DNA of 64,000 nt from Candidatus Methylacidiphilum fumarolicum (GTDB lineage: Bacteria > Verrucomicrobiota > Verrucomicrobiia > Methylacidiphilales > Methylacidiphilaceae), in NCBI RefSeq assembly GCF_949774925.1, contig NZ_OX458932.1, positions 1,364,001 through 1,428,000 of the forward strand, given 5' to 3'. The notes under the pieces are model-generated. The model was given only the letters and a program-made list of their open reading frames with translations, was not told the origin of the DNA and did not search any database. Position 1 is the stretch's first letter. Each line of letters begins with the position of its first letter. Made by a program: the position numbers and the translations under genes. Positions 18,483 to 27,790 of the stretch are shown here, piece by piece.

Positions 18483-19685
18483 ATGGGAATAAAAATTTGC
18501 GACATTACACAGTTTTATGCTCCTGGTGGAGGAGTCAAAAGATATATAGATGAAAAGCAGGATTATATCCGTCAAAAAAAAGAAGATGAGCATTTTCTCA
18601 TAATTCCGGGAGAAAAAACTTTCTCTATTCATGCCCCCCCTATCCACGTATTTAGTATTAAGTCTCCTTTAATCAATCAGTTTTCTCAACATAGGATTTT
18701 ATTGAACCTAACAGAAGTTATCAATCTCTTGCATGAGATAAAAGCAGATATTATAGAAGCCGGGGATCCTTACCAATCTTCCTGGCTTGTTTCTTGGACT
18801 GCAAAAAAACTCAAAGTTCCTGTTGTTGGCTACTACCATTCTCATTTTCCTGATGCTTATGTTCGAACCTATTTTGGTTGGAAAAATTCTTTTTTAGAAA
18901 AGGCTTTTTTTACCTTTTCTCGCTGGTATGCAGAGGAAATTTACAATCAATTCGACTTTACTTTTGTCCCTACTCTTTCTCTCTTAAATTTACTGCGAAG
19001 CTGGGGTATCAAAAACGGAGTTCATCTCAGCCTGGGAGTAGATACCAAAACATTTACTCCTGATCCTCCAAAGTACAACTATCGGTTAAAACTCGAAATT
19101 CCTAAAGACGCTTTTCTGTTATTATATGTTGGCAGGCTAGCAAAGGAAAAAAACATTGGTTTATTGCTGAAAACATTTTTTTTTCTTCAGGATTATTCCT
19201 CTAAAAAAGACTATTGGTTATTAATTATAGGTGACGGCCCCTTAAGGAATGAGATTCTCAAAGCGATAAAAGCCTCTAATAGAATCTGTTGGATTCCAAG
19301 AGTAGATTCGAAAAAAGAACTCGCCGATTATTATCGGTCTGCAGATCTTTTTATTCATCCTGGAATCGTTGAGACATTTGGATTAGTAACCATCGAAAGC
19401 CAAGCTTGTGGCTGTCCAGTAGTAGGATTCCGTGGAACGCATATGGAGGATTTAGTCGGGGAAGGATTCAATGAGTACTGGGCAGATAGAAAAGACTTTC
19501 GTTCCTTAGCCGAAGCTGTAGAAAAAATGCGAACATTAGATCTAAAAACAATCGGGAAAAACCTCGCGTTGAATGTGCATCAAAAATACAGTTGGAGAAG
19601 ATCATTTGAAAAACTCTGGTATTACTATTATGAAGCTATTTCAAATTCTTTCATACAGAAAGGCGCTCTTAGATATGCTAGCTAA
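18483..19685 (+). CDS. GT-B glycosyltransferase, family 4 type
   Basis: 400 residues with GT-B architecture. The N-terminal domain starts with an acceptor-binding Gly-rich loop (FYAPGGGVKRYI). The C-terminal donor domain has LLYVGRLAKEKNIGLLL, LLIIGDGPLRNEIL and the family EX7E region GIVETFGLVTIESQACG. These motifs are typical of GT4 retaining glycosyltransferases that transfer sugar from UDP- or GDP-sugars, often to lipids or phosphatidylinositol. The neighbouring PAP2-type phosphatase fits a lipid or glycolipid context but lies on the other strand. Acceptor and sugar cannot be read from the sequence. Confidence 0.88.
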   Translation: MGIKICDITQFYAPGGGVKRYIDEKQDYIRQKKEDEHFLIIPGEKTFSIHAPPIHVFSIKSPLINQFSQHRILLNLTEVINLLHEIKADIIEAGDPYQSSWLVSWTAKKLKVPVVGYYHSHFPDAYVRTYFGWKNSFLEKAFFTFSRWYAEEIYNQFDFTFVPTLSLLNLLRSWGIKNGVHLSLGVDTKTFTPDPPKYNYRLKLEIPKDAFLLLYVGRLAKEKNIGLLLKTFFFLQDYSSKKDYWLLIIGDGPLRNEILKAIKASNRICWIPRVDSKKELADYYRSADLFIHPGIVETFGLVTIESQACGCPVVGFRGTHMEDLVGEGFNEYWADRKDFRSLAEAVEKMRTLDLKTIGKNLALNVHQKYSWRRSFEKLWYYYYEAISNSFIQKGALRYAS

Positions 19686-19866
19686 GCATATATTGTTTCT
19701 GCGATAGGGCTTCTCAAAAATTATGAAAAAAAATTTATAATTTTCTCAACAAGAAATTAATTTAGCATCATTTTTTTCATTTTTTCTTTATGAATAAAAT
19801 CTTCAACCTGTCAGCATGAAACTCCCCTTTTTTTCCAAATTTTTATAAAAATCAGTTTTTCTTTTT

Positions 19867-20634
19867 TCATTTTTCAATTTTTTGAAAAGCAACTCCATAA
19901 TTTTGGATTTCCGATTTGCTAAATATGAATCCTAATAGAAACCCCACAAGGCCACCCGCCATAACATCTGAAAAATAATGTCTCCCTAATGCCATTCTGG
20001 ACCAACAAACTAAAAAGGCCAAAAAAACCAGAAAATATCCTAACTTAGGCATTTGTCCTAAAAAACTAGCTGCAGTTGCCATGGAAGTTGCTGCATGTCC
20101 AGAAGGAAAACCATGGAACATAGTCAACCACTGGATGCCATAAAAGCCATCGACCAAAGAGCCATTTGGATGGATTCTTTTAAAACTAACAATAGGCAAA
20201 GGAATATATCCTAATTCTTTTATGGCTTCGGTTGCACTTGCCGAAGGTCGGGCGCGTCCTAAGATATTTCTTCCTAAATCAACCAATGCTCCAGCAATAA
20301 GGGCCGAAAAGAAACATCCAATGGCCACTTCTTTCAATTTCTCTTTTTTAAATAAAATTCCTAAAAAATAGATGCTCACGCAAAGAGGAACTGTTCCTTG
20401 AGGAAAGTCACCCCAATAACTTATTTTTTCAGCAAAAACGTGAAAAAGAGAATCTCCTTTTATTAAAAAAAAACTGTAAAATAGAAAATCCAGCTGAAAT
20501 GCTAGAATAACACTTAAAAACCAGACTAATGGAAAACCTAATTTTATTGTTGGTGGTAGATTTTTAAGAACTTCAAAAACAGCTAAAAATTTCTTTTTTG
20601 AAAGTTGATAAAACCGAAAACATTCATTTTTCAT
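19867..20634 (-). CDS. PAP2-superfamily membrane phosphatase
   Basis: 255 residues with about six hydrophobic segments. The three phosphatase motifs are present: GRNILGRARP (motif 1, KX6RP-type with the leading Lys replaced by Arg), PSGH in GFPSGHAATSMA (motif 2), and SRMALGRHYFSDV (motif 3, SRX5HX3D). Known relatives dephosphorylate undecaprenyl diphosphate, phosphatidic acid or lipid A. The start overlaps the end of the upstream cysteine-desulfurase-like gene by 4 bp, suggesting one transcript. The exact substrate is unknown. Confidence 0.88.
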   Translation of the reverse strand: MKNECFRFYQLSKKKFLAVFEVLKNLPPTIKLGFPLVWFLSVILAFQLDFLFYSFFLIKGDSLFHVFAEKISYWGDFPQGTVPLCVSIYFLGILFKKEKLKEVAIGCFFSALIAGALVDLGRNILGRARPSASATEAIKELGYIPLPIVSFKRIHPNGSLVDGFYGIQWLTMFHGFPSGHAATSMATAASFLGQMPKLGYFLVFLAFLVCWSRMALGRHYFSDVMAGGLVGFLLGFIFSKSEIQNYGVAFQKIEK

Positions 20635-21833
20635 TCGCTATTCTTTTTAGAAAGAAATTTTTTCCAACCAATAGACATCTCTCTGAGTTTGGTAACCACT
20701 CCGATATAAATATCAAGAAATCTTTCGATTTCTTCTTTGGTTGTAGTAATTCCCAAACTGATTCTTACACTGGACATTGCCTTTTGGTACTCCAACCCCA
20801 CAGCTTTAAATACATGGGAAATTCTCAAATTTTTTTGTACACAACTAGGCCCGCTTGAAAGCAAAACTCCTTTCATATCACAACTTAATACCTGTGCTTC
20901 TCCACCAATAAATTCGGGACTTATATTCAAATTCTGGATGGAACGGTTTGGACCAAGCTGTGGACCATTGAGAGATACCATTGGGATGCTAGCAGAAATT
21001 CTTTCCCAGATCAATTTTTGAAAATAGCCAATTTTTTCTATTTTTTCTTTAAAAATTTTTGTTGTAATTTCAGCCGCTTTAGCAGCAGCCACAATGGAAG
21101 CCATATTTTCTGTTCCTCCCCATAATCCTAACTCTTTATTGAGTCCTGGAATGATCGGTTCTATTTCTATTCCTTGTCTGATATAAAGTACTCCAATTCC
21201 TTTGGGCCCATTGAATTGATTGGGATTAATAGCCAAAAGCGAAATAGGTATTTTTTTTAAGTCAATGGGAATCCAGCCTCCGGCATAAGAACCATCACAA
21301 AAGAAAGCTATGCTTTTTTTTTCACAAATTTCAGCAGCTTCCTTTATCTTTTGAATGGTTCCTATTTCAGGATTAACCCATTGAAGACAGCAAAGGATGG
21401 TTTGTGGCGTTGACAACTCTTCGATAGCTTTGGGGTCAACCATTCCTTCCTTATCTACTGGCAGAAGGGTAAGTTGGGCACCCTCCCTTTTTAGTTTATC
21501 TAAAAGCAACAAGATTGGTTTTTGTTCGATAGGACTTGTCAGAATATGTTTGCCTCTGAGCGAATTTTTTCTCCAAAACCCTTCAATTCCAAGGATAATT
21601 GCTTCCCATATTCCACCAGTAAATACGAGTTCATCGGGAGAACATCCGATAAAAGAACTAAAAGACTCTAAAGCTGATTCTAAAGTCTTTTTTGATTGAA
21701 TTCCCAGTTGATGTATACTGAGGGGCGAAAAAGGTTCGAGGGAATAGTGATAGAAAAGTTCTAAAGCCTCTTTAAAAACAGGAGAAACAGATTGGTGATC
21801 CAAAAAAATTAGTTTGTCTATAGAACGCTCCAT
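20631..21833 (-). CDS. Cysteine-desulfurase-like class V protein lacking the PLP lysine (probable pseudoenzyme)
   Basis: 400 residues, aligning end to end with IscS/NifS with nearly identical numbering. The region that should contain the PLP Schiff-base lysine (SGHK, K206 in E. coli IscS) reads INPNQFNGPKG, giving Asn205 and Gln206. Other PLP contacts are changed as well: His104 to Gln (TSPIEQK), Asn155 to Pro (VNPEIG), Gln183 to Tyr (DGSY). Asp180, the mobile-loop Cys (C331 in SSGPSC) and the substrate-binding Arg (SSVRISLG) are kept. The frame is intact, so it is under selection for something other than normal PLP catalysis, such as sulfur transfer or scaffolding. The downstream PAP2 gene overlaps by 4 bp. 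Confidence 0.82.
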   Translation of the reverse strand: MERSIDKLIFLDHQSVSPVFKEALELFYHYSLEPFSPLSIHQLGIQSKKTLESALESFSSFIGCSPDELVFTGGIWEAIILGIEGFWRKNSLRGKHILTSPIEQKPILLLLDKLKREGAQLTLLPVDKEGMVDPKAIEELSTPQTILCCLQWVNPEIGTIQKIKEAAEICEKKSIAFFCDGSYAGGWIPIDLKKIPISLLAINPNQFNGPKGIGVLYIRQGIEIEPIIPGLNKELGLWGGTENMASIVAAAKAAEITTKIFKEKIEKIGYFQKLIWERISASIPMVSLNGPQLGPNRSIQNLNISPEFIGGEAQVLSCDMKGVLLSSGPSCVQKNLRISHVFKAVGLEYQKAMSSVRISLGITTTKEEIERFLDIYIGVVTKLREMSIGWKKFLSKKNSE

Positions 21834-21869
21834 GTATTGAACTGTTGATGCCCATTATTCTAGTAAAAA

Positions 21870-22667
21870 TCATCGTTGGGTGCTGTCTAAGGTATATAAA
21901 GAAGATTTATGTTTTTTTACAGTTTTTGTATAAATAGGACCAAACCAAGTATCGACTAGGCACAGACCCAAAAAAGCACCAAAAGGGATGGTATAATAAA
22001 AGGCCATTGTTAACGAATTAATGCCTAAAAGAAATGCTGAAGCAATCAAGTAATCAGTTTTTGAAAGGGCAAAAATCCTAAAATTTTCTGGAAAATTTAA
22101 AGCGCAATCAAAAACATTTACCCCATCAAGCCACCGGCAACAAGCTACAGCGCAAAAAGGAATAACAAACCATAGAATTGGAGGGATGAAAAGGGATAAA
22201 AGGCTAGAAGGTAACTCCAAAAGCTGGATAAAAATGTAATAAACAATTCCAATCCAAAGAATAGCGGGAAGGATAAGAGTTGTCAAAGCGATCGTCAATT
22301 TAGCGGCTCCTTCCCTAGCATAATTCCATAACAAAGAAAGTTTCCATTCCGGCAGTTGATTTAGCTTACCGGTTTTAGCTCTTCGAAGAACTTCAAAAGT
22401 AAATCCAAGAGGAAACCAGAAAGTGCATACATTAATGATAAGAAGTCCTAAAAAAGTGCTTGGTAGTTTTTCGGCACTGTGAGAGGAGCTTATTTTAGGA
22501 ATTAACGCTAAAAGGAAAGGATTAATGAGAAGAATTCCTCCGATCAAAACCTTCAGCCACCACCATGGATCAGAAAAGATTTGGGAGAAGCCCTTTTTAA
22601 TATCCAGAAAAAAGGTCGACTTTTCTATTTCAGGAGTATCAGAAGTCTGAAAAGCTTCTTCATGCAT
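21870..22667 (-). CDS. DUF4013-like membrane protein
   Basis: 265 residues with about five or six hydrophobic segments (near 40-60, 72-90, 120-145, 150-180 and 205-240). The stretch GFTFEVLRRAKTGKLNQLPEW followed by an amphipathic segment is the pattern of DUF4013 proteins, which are membrane proteins of unknown role. The first gene in the leftward run toward the cysteine-desulfurase-like and PAP2 genes, with 36 bp between, so possibly one operon. Function unknown. Confidence 0.6.
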   Translation of the reverse strand: MHEEAFQTSDTPEIEKSTFFLDIKKGFSQIFSDPWWWLKVLIGGILLINPFLLALIPKISSSHSAEKLPSTFLGLLIINVCTFWFPLGFTFEVLRRAKTGKLNQLPEWKLSLLWNYAREGAAKLTIALTTLILPAILWIGIVYYIFIQLLELPSSLLSLFIPPILWFVIPFCAVACCRWLDGVNVFDCALNFPENFRIFALSKTDYLIASAFLLGINSLTMAFYYTIPFGAFLGLCLVDTWFGPIYTKTVKKHKSSLYTLDSTQR

Positions 22668-22858
22668 AGTATAACTCCTTGATAAATACTTTAGATCCCT
22701 TCAAAAATTCAGTTTCTAAGAAAAAAATAGCTCTTTGTTTCTTTCATCCAGGAAGATTTAACTCCCATCTGAACTCTTACATTAAACCCAATAGTCAATT
22801 AATTTTTCCTATTTGTTCTATTAAACACTCCTCTTCGTATTTTTCCAACCAAAAAACA

Positions 22859-23212
22859 TTAAATATTGGTTCCCCCATGTCCCCAACCTAACGGTTCTCC
22901 TCCAATCAAATGAACATGAAGATGAGGTATGCTTTCTCCTGCATCTGGACCATTGTTGATAATGACTCTAAAGCCTGAATGAAAAATTCCTAGCTGAGTA
23001 GCGACTTTATTAGCCGTCAAAAGAAGATGTCCTAAAAGGGGAATATCCTCCTCAGAGGCTTCGCCAAGTCTGGGAATTTCTTTCCTAGGCACTATAAGAA
23101 CGTGAACTCTGGCTACGGGATGTATATCACGAAATGCAACGCATTGGCTATCCTCATAGAGGATATCGGCTGGTATTTTCCTAGAGATGATTTGACTGAA
23201 AAGAGAAGGCAT
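22859..23212 (-). CDS. HIT-family nucleotide hydrolase/transferase
   Basis: 117 residues from the ATG at 23212, which begins PSLFSQIISRKIPADIL. Longer in-frame starts run into the upstream nrdR gene. The catalytic HIT motif HLHVHLIGG is near the C-terminus. FRDIHPVARVHVLIVPRK and NNGPDAGES are also typical of the Hint/YcfF branch, which hydrolyses adenosine phosphoramidates or related nucleotides. It follows nrdR by 13 bp and is probably co-transcribed. Confidence 0.9.
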   Translation of the reverse strand: MPSLFSQIISRKIPADILYEDSQCVAFRDIHPVARVHVLIVPRKEIPRLGEASEEDIPLLGHLLLTANKVATQLGIFHSGFRVIINNGPDAGESIPHLHVHLIGGEPLGWGHGGTNI

Positions 23213-23225
23213 AGCACAATTTTTC

Positions 23226-23726
23226 CTATTGGGAAGCAGCTGGAGAAAGCATAGGAATATCTTTTGATCGAGCTTCATTCATTTTAAGTTCTGAAATGAC
23301 GTTCATAAAATCTTCCGCATCGTGAAATTTACAATAGACAGAAGCAAAACGGATAAAAGCTACTTCGTCAATAGTTTTCAGTTTATTCATAACTTTTGTG
23401 CCAATCAAATAGGAAGGAATAATGGAAGACTTTTCGGTACTACATTCTTCTATAATTTGATCAACAAAATCTTCAATTTGAGCTTGATCTATTGGCCTTT
23501 TTTCCAATGCTTTTTGAATTCCTAGCATCAGCTTATTTCTATCAAAAGGTTCAATCAAACCATTTCTTTTTTTGACTAAAAGTTCAATTTCTTGGATTTC
23601 TTCATAGGTAGTGAATCGAAATCCACATTGTAAGCATTCCCTACGTCTTCGAATCGATCTGCCCTCTTTTATTGGCCTGGAGTCTATAACTTTATCCTCC
23701 ATATTTCCGCATTTCATACATTTCAT
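23226..23726 (-). CDS. nrdR: Ribonucleotide reductase transcriptional repressor
   Basis: 166 residues. The N-terminal zinc ribbon uses CMKCG at 3-7 and CLQCGFRF near 34-38, with SRPIKEGRSIRRRREC between. The ATP-cone domain follows (LVKKRNGLIEPFDRNKLMLGI). This is the full NrdR architecture. NrdR senses ATP/dATP and represses ribonucleotide reductase genes through NrdR boxes. No nrd gene is in the window. An HIT-family gene follows immediately downstream. Confidence 0.95.
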   Translation of the reverse strand: MKCMKCGNMEDKVIDSRPIKEGRSIRRRRECLQCGFRFTTYEEIQEIELLVKKRNGLIEPFDRNKLMLGIQKALEKRPIDQAQIEDFVDQIIEECSTEKSSIIPSYLIGTKVMNKLKTIDEVAFIRFASVYCKFHDAEDFMNVISELKMNEARSKDIPMLSPAASQ

Positions 23727-23864
23727 ACTTGAAATGACAATATAATCATATTTTATTCAATTACTGAGATCAACCATTAACGCTATTTTTAAAATAGATA
23801 AAATTGACTATTTTACAAGCTTTTCGTGCTTTTTCCTACTTAAACCTCAACCCTTTGCAATTGT

Positions 23865-24317
23865 ATGAAAATTCTTACTTCCATTCTTGCCGCAGAAACA
23901 TTGGTGATTGATAGCTCGATTCATGCTTCCCTACTTGATTTAAAAGAACCCCATATAAAAGAGCATGCCCCAATTCAAATACATCTCACTGCTTACAAAG
24001 ATGAGGAAGAGATATATTTTAATGGAAATTTAAAAACATCCGTGCTTATTCAATGTGGCAGATGCTGCAAATGGTTTGAATATCCGATCGAAATTTCCAA
24101 TTTTTCCCTACAACTTCATGCCCCTTTTCCAGAGGTAATTGATCTATCCAACAGAATAAGAGAAGATATATTGTTGGCCTTGCCAATGATTGGTTTTTGT
24201 GGGCCTGAAGTTGCAAATGGTTGTTTTGGCAAGGAACTTTTTGAAGATCAGCATAAAGAGACATCCATTCATGACGCAGGCATTTGGAAAATACTTGAAA
24301 AAATTATAAAAAGATAG
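23865..24317 (+). CDS. DUF177 (YceD) family protein upstream of rpmF
   Basis: 150 residues. The central VLIQCGRCCKWFEYPIEI matches the CxRC segment of DUF177/YceD proteins, followed by the acidic segment NRIREDILLALPM. The second Cys cluster is partly kept (FCGPEVANGC). The gene precedes rpmF by 73 bp, the conserved order yceD-rpmF-plsX-fabH seen in many bacteria. YceD-type proteins have been linked to 23S rRNA maturation, but the biochemical role here is not established. Confidence 0.8.
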   Translation: MKILTSILAAETLVIDSSIHASLLDLKEPHIKEHAPIQIHLTAYKDEEEIYFNGNLKTSVLIQCGRCCKWFEYPIEISNFSLQLHAPFPEVIDLSNRIREDILLALPMIGFCGPEVANGCFGKELFEDQHKETSIHDAGIWKILEKIIKR

Positions 24318-24390
24318 ACACTTTCATTTTCAAAAAAACATAAAAAGTATTTTAAAAGTATAGTTATAACTTTAAACCATAGGAAGATTT

Positions 24391-24582
24391 ATGGGCGTAC
24401 CGAAAAGAATTACTTCAAAGGCCAAAAAAAGATCAAGAAAGGCGGCCAATCGTTGGACTCCTCCAGGGATTTCTAAGGACAAAAAAACAGGAAACTGGGT
24501 AAGGTCCCATCATGTGGATCCAGCAACGGGAATGTATAATGGCCGACAAGTTCTCACTCTAAAAACGAGTGATGAACATTAA
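24391..24582 (+). CDS. rpmF: 50S ribosomal protein L32
   Basis: 63 residues beginning GVPKRITSKAKKRSRKAANR, the conserved N-terminus of L32. No zinc-binding cysteines, so it is a C-minus type. The C-terminal half (TPPGISKDKKTGNWVRSHHV) is adapted to this lineage. It is followed by plsX at 14 bp in the usual order. Confidence 0.92.
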   Translation: MGVPKRITSKAKKRSRKAANRWTPPGISKDKKTGNWVRSHHVDPATGMYNGRQVLTLKTSDEH

Positions 24583-24596
24583 CTCAATGAGCACCA

Positions 24597-25640
24597 ATGA
24601 AGATCGCTCTCGATGCCATGGGTGGGGACTACGCTCCAGATTCTCCGATCTCTGGAGCTATCGAAGCTCTCAATCTTTTCCCGGATATACATCTTATCTT
24701 GGTTGGCAATGAACCAATCATCAAAGAAATATTTTATAAAAAAAATGGACATGATGTTCAACAACGGGTGGAATTTCTTCATACCTCTCAGGTTGTTGGT
24801 ATGGAGGATCCCCCAATAGAAAGTGTTCGACATAAAAGGGATTCTTCGATTAGCCGCTGTATAGAGTTAGCAAAAAAAGGAGAGGCAGATGCCGTTGTTT
24901 CTGCAGGGAACACTGGAGCTGTTGTGGCGGCAGCTACAGTATACCTAAGGACTTTACCTGGAATATCAAGAGCGGGTATAGCCAGCGTCATTCCCACTGA
25001 AAAAAATCCATTCATATTAATCGATTCAGGCGCCATTATCGATTCTACTCCCGAAAACTTATTGGATTTTGGGATTATGGGTAGCATCTATGCTAAAAAA
25101 ATTCTTGGAGTATCCAATCCACGAGTGGGGTTGCTTAGCATAGGTACTGAAAATGTCAAAGGTAATGAATTGACCAGAAGCGCTTTCAAACTTTTATCCA
25201 AATCTAATTTAAATTTCGTAGGCAATATTGAAGGAAGAGATCTTTTTGAAAATCCAGTGGATGTTGTAGTCTGCGATGGATTTGTCGGCAATGTCGTCTT
25301 AAAGACTTCTGAAAGTGTAGCTACTGCTGTAGTCCGCTGGCTTAAAAGAGAATTTAAAAAAAATCCCATTCGTATCCTTGGAGCTTTTCTTGCCAAAGGA
25401 GCCTTTGAATCCGTCAAGAAAAAAACAAATTATGAAGAATATGGGGGAGCTCTTCTCCTGGGAATAAGGGGAACGTGTATCATTGCTCATGGATCTTCGA
25501 CTCCAAAAGCTATTTGCAATGCTATACGTGTAGCAAGGGAAGCGTTGATTCAAAATGTCAACCATATTATTATCGAAGAAATTAAAGCACATCATGAACT
25601 TATCGAAGAGCACAAAAGAACCTCTTTGCCAATTACCTGA
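24597..25640 (+). CDS. plsX: Acyl-ACP:phosphate acyltransferase PlsX
   Basis: 347 residues with the family N-terminus KIALDAMGGDYAP. Further motifs are SAGNTGAVVAAATVYL, RAGIASVIPTEKNPFILIDSGA and GFVGNVVLKTSE. PlsX makes acyl-phosphate for PlsY in the first step of bacterial phospholipid synthesis. It sits between rpmF and fabH and its end overlaps the fabH start. Confidence 0.95.
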   Translation: MKIALDAMGGDYAPDSPISGAIEALNLFPDIHLILVGNEPIIKEIFYKKNGHDVQQRVEFLHTSQVVGMEDPPIESVRHKRDSSISRCIELAKKGEADAVVSAGNTGAVVAAATVYLRTLPGISRAGIASVIPTEKNPFILIDSGAIIDSTPENLLDFGIMGSIYAKKILGVSNPRVGLLSIGTENVKGNELTRSAFKLLSKSNLNFVGNIEGRDLFENPVDVVVCDGFVGNVVLKTSESVATAVVRWLKREFKKNPIRILGAFLAKGAFESVKKKTNYEEYGGALLLGIRGTCIIAHGSSTPKAICNAIRVAREALIQNVNHIIIEEIKAHHELIEEHKRTSLPIT

Positions 25641-26667
25641 GGTAGTGATTGTCGGTACCGGAACGTATTTGCCATCAAAAATCTTGACTAACTATGATCT
25701 TGAAAAAATGGTCGATACTACCGACCAATGGATTACGGAAAGAACGGGAATTAAAGAAAGAAGAATAGCAAATGAAAAAGAAACCCCTTCAGAAATGGGG
25801 GCAGAAGCAGCGTTGATAGCCTTACAAAATGCCGGGTTAACTCCCGAGGATTTAGATCTTATTATTGTCGCTACTACCACTCCAGATACTATATTTCCTT
25901 CTACTGCTTGCTACATTCAACAAAAAATCGGTGCCCGTACAATACCTGCTTTCGATATCCAGGCTGCCTGCTCCGGTTTTATCTATGCTTTTGTCCTTGC
26001 TTCCCATATTGTTTCTACTGGTTCTGCTAGATATATTCTTGTAGTTGGTGCTGAGAAGCTCTCGACGATTATTGATTGGACAGATAGAAATACCTGTGTT
26101 CTGTTTGGAGATGGAGCGGGTGCTGCAATAATTGCTGCCGGGAAAGATAAAAATAAGCGGTTATCATTTAATATTGGGGCCGATGGATCCCATTGGCAAA
26201 CGTTATACATTCCCGCTGGCGGTTCTAAGCTTCCTTTAACCCCTCAAAACATAAATCATAAACTTCATTATCTCCACATGGTTGGTAAAAAAGTCTTTAA
26301 ACTAGCGATTGATTCGATGGAACAATCCCTTTTGAGGTGTTTAAAAAATGCTGGACGATCCCTAGAAGACATTGCCTGCATCATTCCTCATCAAGCTAAT
26401 CTGAGAATTATTGAAGCACTTTCTCAAAGGCTTCACATCCCTAGCGAAAAGTTTTTTGTCAACATGGAAAAATATGGCAATACCTCCTCAGCCTGCATTC
26501 CCATTGCGCTTCATGAAGCTATCATTTCAAACCGGATTAAAGATGGTGATATTATTGTGCTTGTATCCTTTGGTGCTGGAATTACATGGGGAAGTGTTCT
26601 TTTTGAATATAAAACAAAAAAAATGGAGAGTCTTAAAAAAGAGGAAATTGCTTTAATAGGGCAATAG
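25594..26667 (+). CDS. fabH: 3-oxoacyl-ACP synthase III
   Basis: 357 residues from the ATG at 25594; an earlier in-frame start at 25555 would overlap plsX further. The catalytic triad is visible: Cys in DIQAACSGFIYAF, His in IIPHQANLRII, Asn in KYGNTSSACIP. FabH condenses acetyl-CoA with malonyl-ACP to begin fatty acid synthesis. It overlaps the end of plsX, so translation is probably coupled. The 3' end overlaps the convergent peptidase gene by 35 bp. Confidence 0.93.
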   Translation: MNLSKSTKEPLCQLPEVVIVGTGTYLPSKILTNYDLEKMVDTTDQWITERTGIKERRIANEKETPSEMGAEAALIALQNAGLTPEDLDLIIVATTTPDTIFPSTACYIQQKIGARTIPAFDIQAACSGFIYAFVLASHIVSTGSARYILVVGAEKLSTIIDWTDRNTCVLFGDGAGAAIIAAGKDKNKRLSFNIGADGSHWQTLYIPAGGSKLPLTPQNINHKLHYLHMVGKKVFKLAIDSMEQSLLRCLKNAGRSLEDIACIIPHQANLRIIEALSQRLHIPSEKFFVNMEKYGNTSSACIPIALHEAIISNRIKDGDIIVLVSFGAGITWGSVLFEYKTKKMESLKKEEIALIGQ

Positions 26668-27721
26668 CCTCTTCTTGGAGATCGAGTAGCCTTTTCTTTC
26701 TCTGCCATCCAATAGCTTTCAACTCCCTTGGATAGCTAGCTAGCCATAGCAGAAAGGAGCAAAGAAATTCCCAATCTTTTATTGAGATAGATTCCATGGC
26801 AATCTGATGATCAAGAGCCATATTATGGTAATTATCCATAGCTAAACAGAGTGCAGCAGAGCGATATCCAAATTCAATAAAAGGAGTGGTTTCACAAGTT
26901 CCTCCTCCCATAAATTTCTTTTGATAGACAAACTCTGGATGTACTTTTCTATAATCTTCTAAAGCTTTTTCAAGCCAGCTTACTACAGAAGCATCGAAGA
27001 GCCTTGTTTTATCCCCTACTCTTAACACCGGGCCTTCATTCATAGATCCATATCCCTGAGCCATACTCGCTTCAATCGAAATCATGATTGTATTTTCTGG
27101 ATTTAAAATTTGTCTTTTAAGAAAAGCTAAGGTTCCCAAAAATCCGATTTCCTCAGCACGACTAAAAAGTAAGGCTATTTTGGTCTTTAGATTTTTTGAA
27201 ACTATCTGGATAAACATGTAAAGCAAGGAGCAAACTCCCACAAGATCGTCACAGGACCTACCATAAAAAATACCATCTTGACTGAAAAATGGGGGAAGAT
27301 CCCACATTCCAATTGAATTAGGTGGCGCTGTGGGTTCACATTGTATCATTTTAAATTTTCCTTTGTTCTGATAGCCTCTAATAATTGACTCTCCGACCCT
27401 TTCACCATGATCTTGACTGAAAAAAATCAACTTTGCTCCTTCTAAATAGGATTCATTTACGCCTCCAAGCAAATAGACATGGCTTTGGCTGTCTGAATAA
27501 AATCCTGGATGATCCATGTGGGCTACAAATAAAAGAATAGGCTGGTCTTTATCGTCCGAAACAGAATCTAACTGAACCAAAAGGTTAGAAAACGGATCGA
27601 TTTCTATTTTTGATTGCGGATATTCCGATAAAATAGAATATATTTCCTTAGCAATGAATTTTTCATGTAAGGGGGCTGTTGGTAGGGAAAAAATTCTTTT
27701 TGCTATTTCTTCAAGTGTCAT
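26633..27721 (-). CDS. M42-like metallo-aminopeptidase
   Basis: 362 residues. Metal ligands and catalytic residues typical of clan MH co-catalytic zinc peptidases are visible: LFVAHMDHPGF, GRSCDDLVGVC, SRAEEIGFLGTLAF, and MGGGTCETTPF. The AEEIGFLG segment and an early interrupting domain fit family M42 (glutamyl-aminopeptidase/endoglucanase M). Likely a cytoplasmic aminopeptidase. It overlaps fabH tail-to-tail and is a single gene. Confidence 0.75.
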   Translation of the reverse strand: MTLEEIAKRIFSLPTAPLHEKFIAKEIYSILSEYPQSKIEIDPFSNLLVQLDSVSDDKDQPILLFVAHMDHPGFYSDSQSHVYLLGGVNESYLEGAKLIFFSQDHGERVGESIIRGYQNKGKFKMIQCEPTAPPNSIGMWDLPPFFSQDGIFYGRSCDDLVGVCSLLYMFIQIVSKNLKTKIALLFSRAEEIGFLGTLAFLKRQILNPENTIMISIEASMAQGYGSMNEGPVLRVGDKTRLFDASVVSWLEKALEDYRKVHPEFVYQKKFMGGGTCETTPFIEFGYRSAALCLAMDNYHNMALDHQIAMESISIKDWEFLCSFLLWLASYPRELKAIGWQRKKRLLDLQEEAIALLKQFPLF

Positions 27722-27790
27722 AGCGCGTTTTAATTTGCTTGCATTAAAAAAAGAGATTTATAAAAACAGTAACCAACCTTCTGTTTAAAT

